Shown: piece by piece, positions 59,242 to 59,272 of the stretch
Numbering within the stretch: position 1 is the first letter of the stretch
How the letters are laid out: each line of letters opens with the position of its first letter
Assembly (NCBI GenBank): GCA_934154445.1
Contig: CAKPGC010000010.1
Coordinates: 1-59,272, forward strand
Length of the DNA: 59,272 nt
Origin: an uncultured Clostridia bacterium
GTDB lineage: Bacteria > Bacillota > Clostridia > TANB77 > CAG-508
Direction of reading: 5' to 3'
The notes under the pieces: generated by a model
What the model saw: only the letters and a program-made list of their open reading frames with translations
The model's database searches: none
Told to the model about the DNA's origin: nothing
Translations under genes and position numbers: made by a program

Positions 59242-59272
59242 ATAATCTTTAAAAAAGAGGAAAAAATTATCA
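59242..59272 (+). other. Start of the next transcription or translation unit
   Basis: AAAAAAGAGG near 59253 could be the ribosome binding site of a gene beginning at the window edge. Nothing more can be said. Confidence 0.3.

Larger units (their letters stand above)
52623..59272 (+). mobile_element. Left part of a Tn4451-like integrative mobilizable element
   Basis: The segment holds a large serine recombinase, a MobV relaxase preceded by an oriT-like hairpin cluster, small unknown genes, an Abi/RNA module and TnpV. Large serine recombinase plus Mob plus TnpV is the gene set of the Tn4451/Tn4453 family (tnpX, tnpZ, tnpV). No coupling protein or type IV secretion genes are present, so it would depend on a helper. 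The left end lies somewhere between tRNA-Gly and the recombinase; the right end is beyond the window. I could not find a clear attachment repeat. Confidence 0.7.

Overview
The window is chromosomal DNA of an AT-rich, endospore-forming, anaerobic member of the Firmicutes, most like the Clostridia. It carries sporulation genes (spoVS, spoIIAA-spoIIAB-sigF, spoIID, a spoIIQ-like M23 gene, ytfJ) and RNase Y. Its only ribonucleotide reductase is the oxygen-sensitive class III enzyme (nrdD/nrdG). Codons are strongly AT-biased, and GTG/TTG starts behind good Shine-Dalgarno sites are common. Uncultured gut Clostridia would fit, but no species can be named from sequence alone.

Layout. 1-310: a truncated relaxase-like reading frame, a terminator and tRNA-Leu(TAA). 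501-6238 (minus): carD, dut, spoVS, ymdB, rny, a secreted ComEC-type metallo-beta-lactamase (frameshifted) and its DUF3006 partner. 6240-7728 (plus): a small accessory island with a decayed phage-antirepressor fragment and a nucleotidyltransferase-like protein. 7858-15571 (minus): spoIIQ-like, spoIID, sigF, spoIIAB, spoIIAA, a 34-residue-repeat protein, ytfJ, DUF2953, scpA, recX, recA. 15687-24935: an orphan solute-binding protein, a PHP hydrolase lodged between two copies of the end of feoB, feoB, an ABC exporter pair and a small unknown. 25025-29912: a fructose PTS operon with every phosphotransfer component (EI, HPr, EIIABC) plus a frameshifted 1-phosphofructokinase. 30023-35095: tRNA-Leu(CAA), a large unknown coiled-coil protein, a polysaccharide deacetylase and metG. 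35344-37515 (plus): a natural fusion of MurT and GatD. 37572-51367: HNH nuclease, nrdG, nrdD, a divergent Crp/Fnr regulator with two palindromic operators, hisS, a glyoxalase-II-like protein, relA, recJ, sortase, hinT and an unusually short alaS. 51504-52509 (plus): a probably leaderless pseudouridine synthase gene and tRNA-Gly.

52623 to the end is the left part of an integrative mobilizable element resembling the Tn4451 family: a large serine recombinase, a stacked-hairpin oriT-like region, a MobV relaxase, small unknown genes, and TnpV near the right edge. Its cargo is the most interesting item here: an Abi_2 (AbiD/AbiF, HEPN-type) gene flanked on both sides by copies of a 36-nt structured RNA. 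The copies differ at six positions, which make exactly three compensatory base-pair changes. The Abi gene itself has one in-frame stop codon.

How parts work together: the spoIIA cluster and the engulfment genes behind it form one developmental unit, with a good sigma-F promoter in front of the spoIIQ-like gene. The Crp/Fnr protein probably controls nrdD-nrdG and itself. The MurT-GatD fusion amidates lipid II as one polypeptide. The element's relaxase and oriT-like region suggest mobilization by a helper element, with the Abi/RNA pair acting in defence or element stability.
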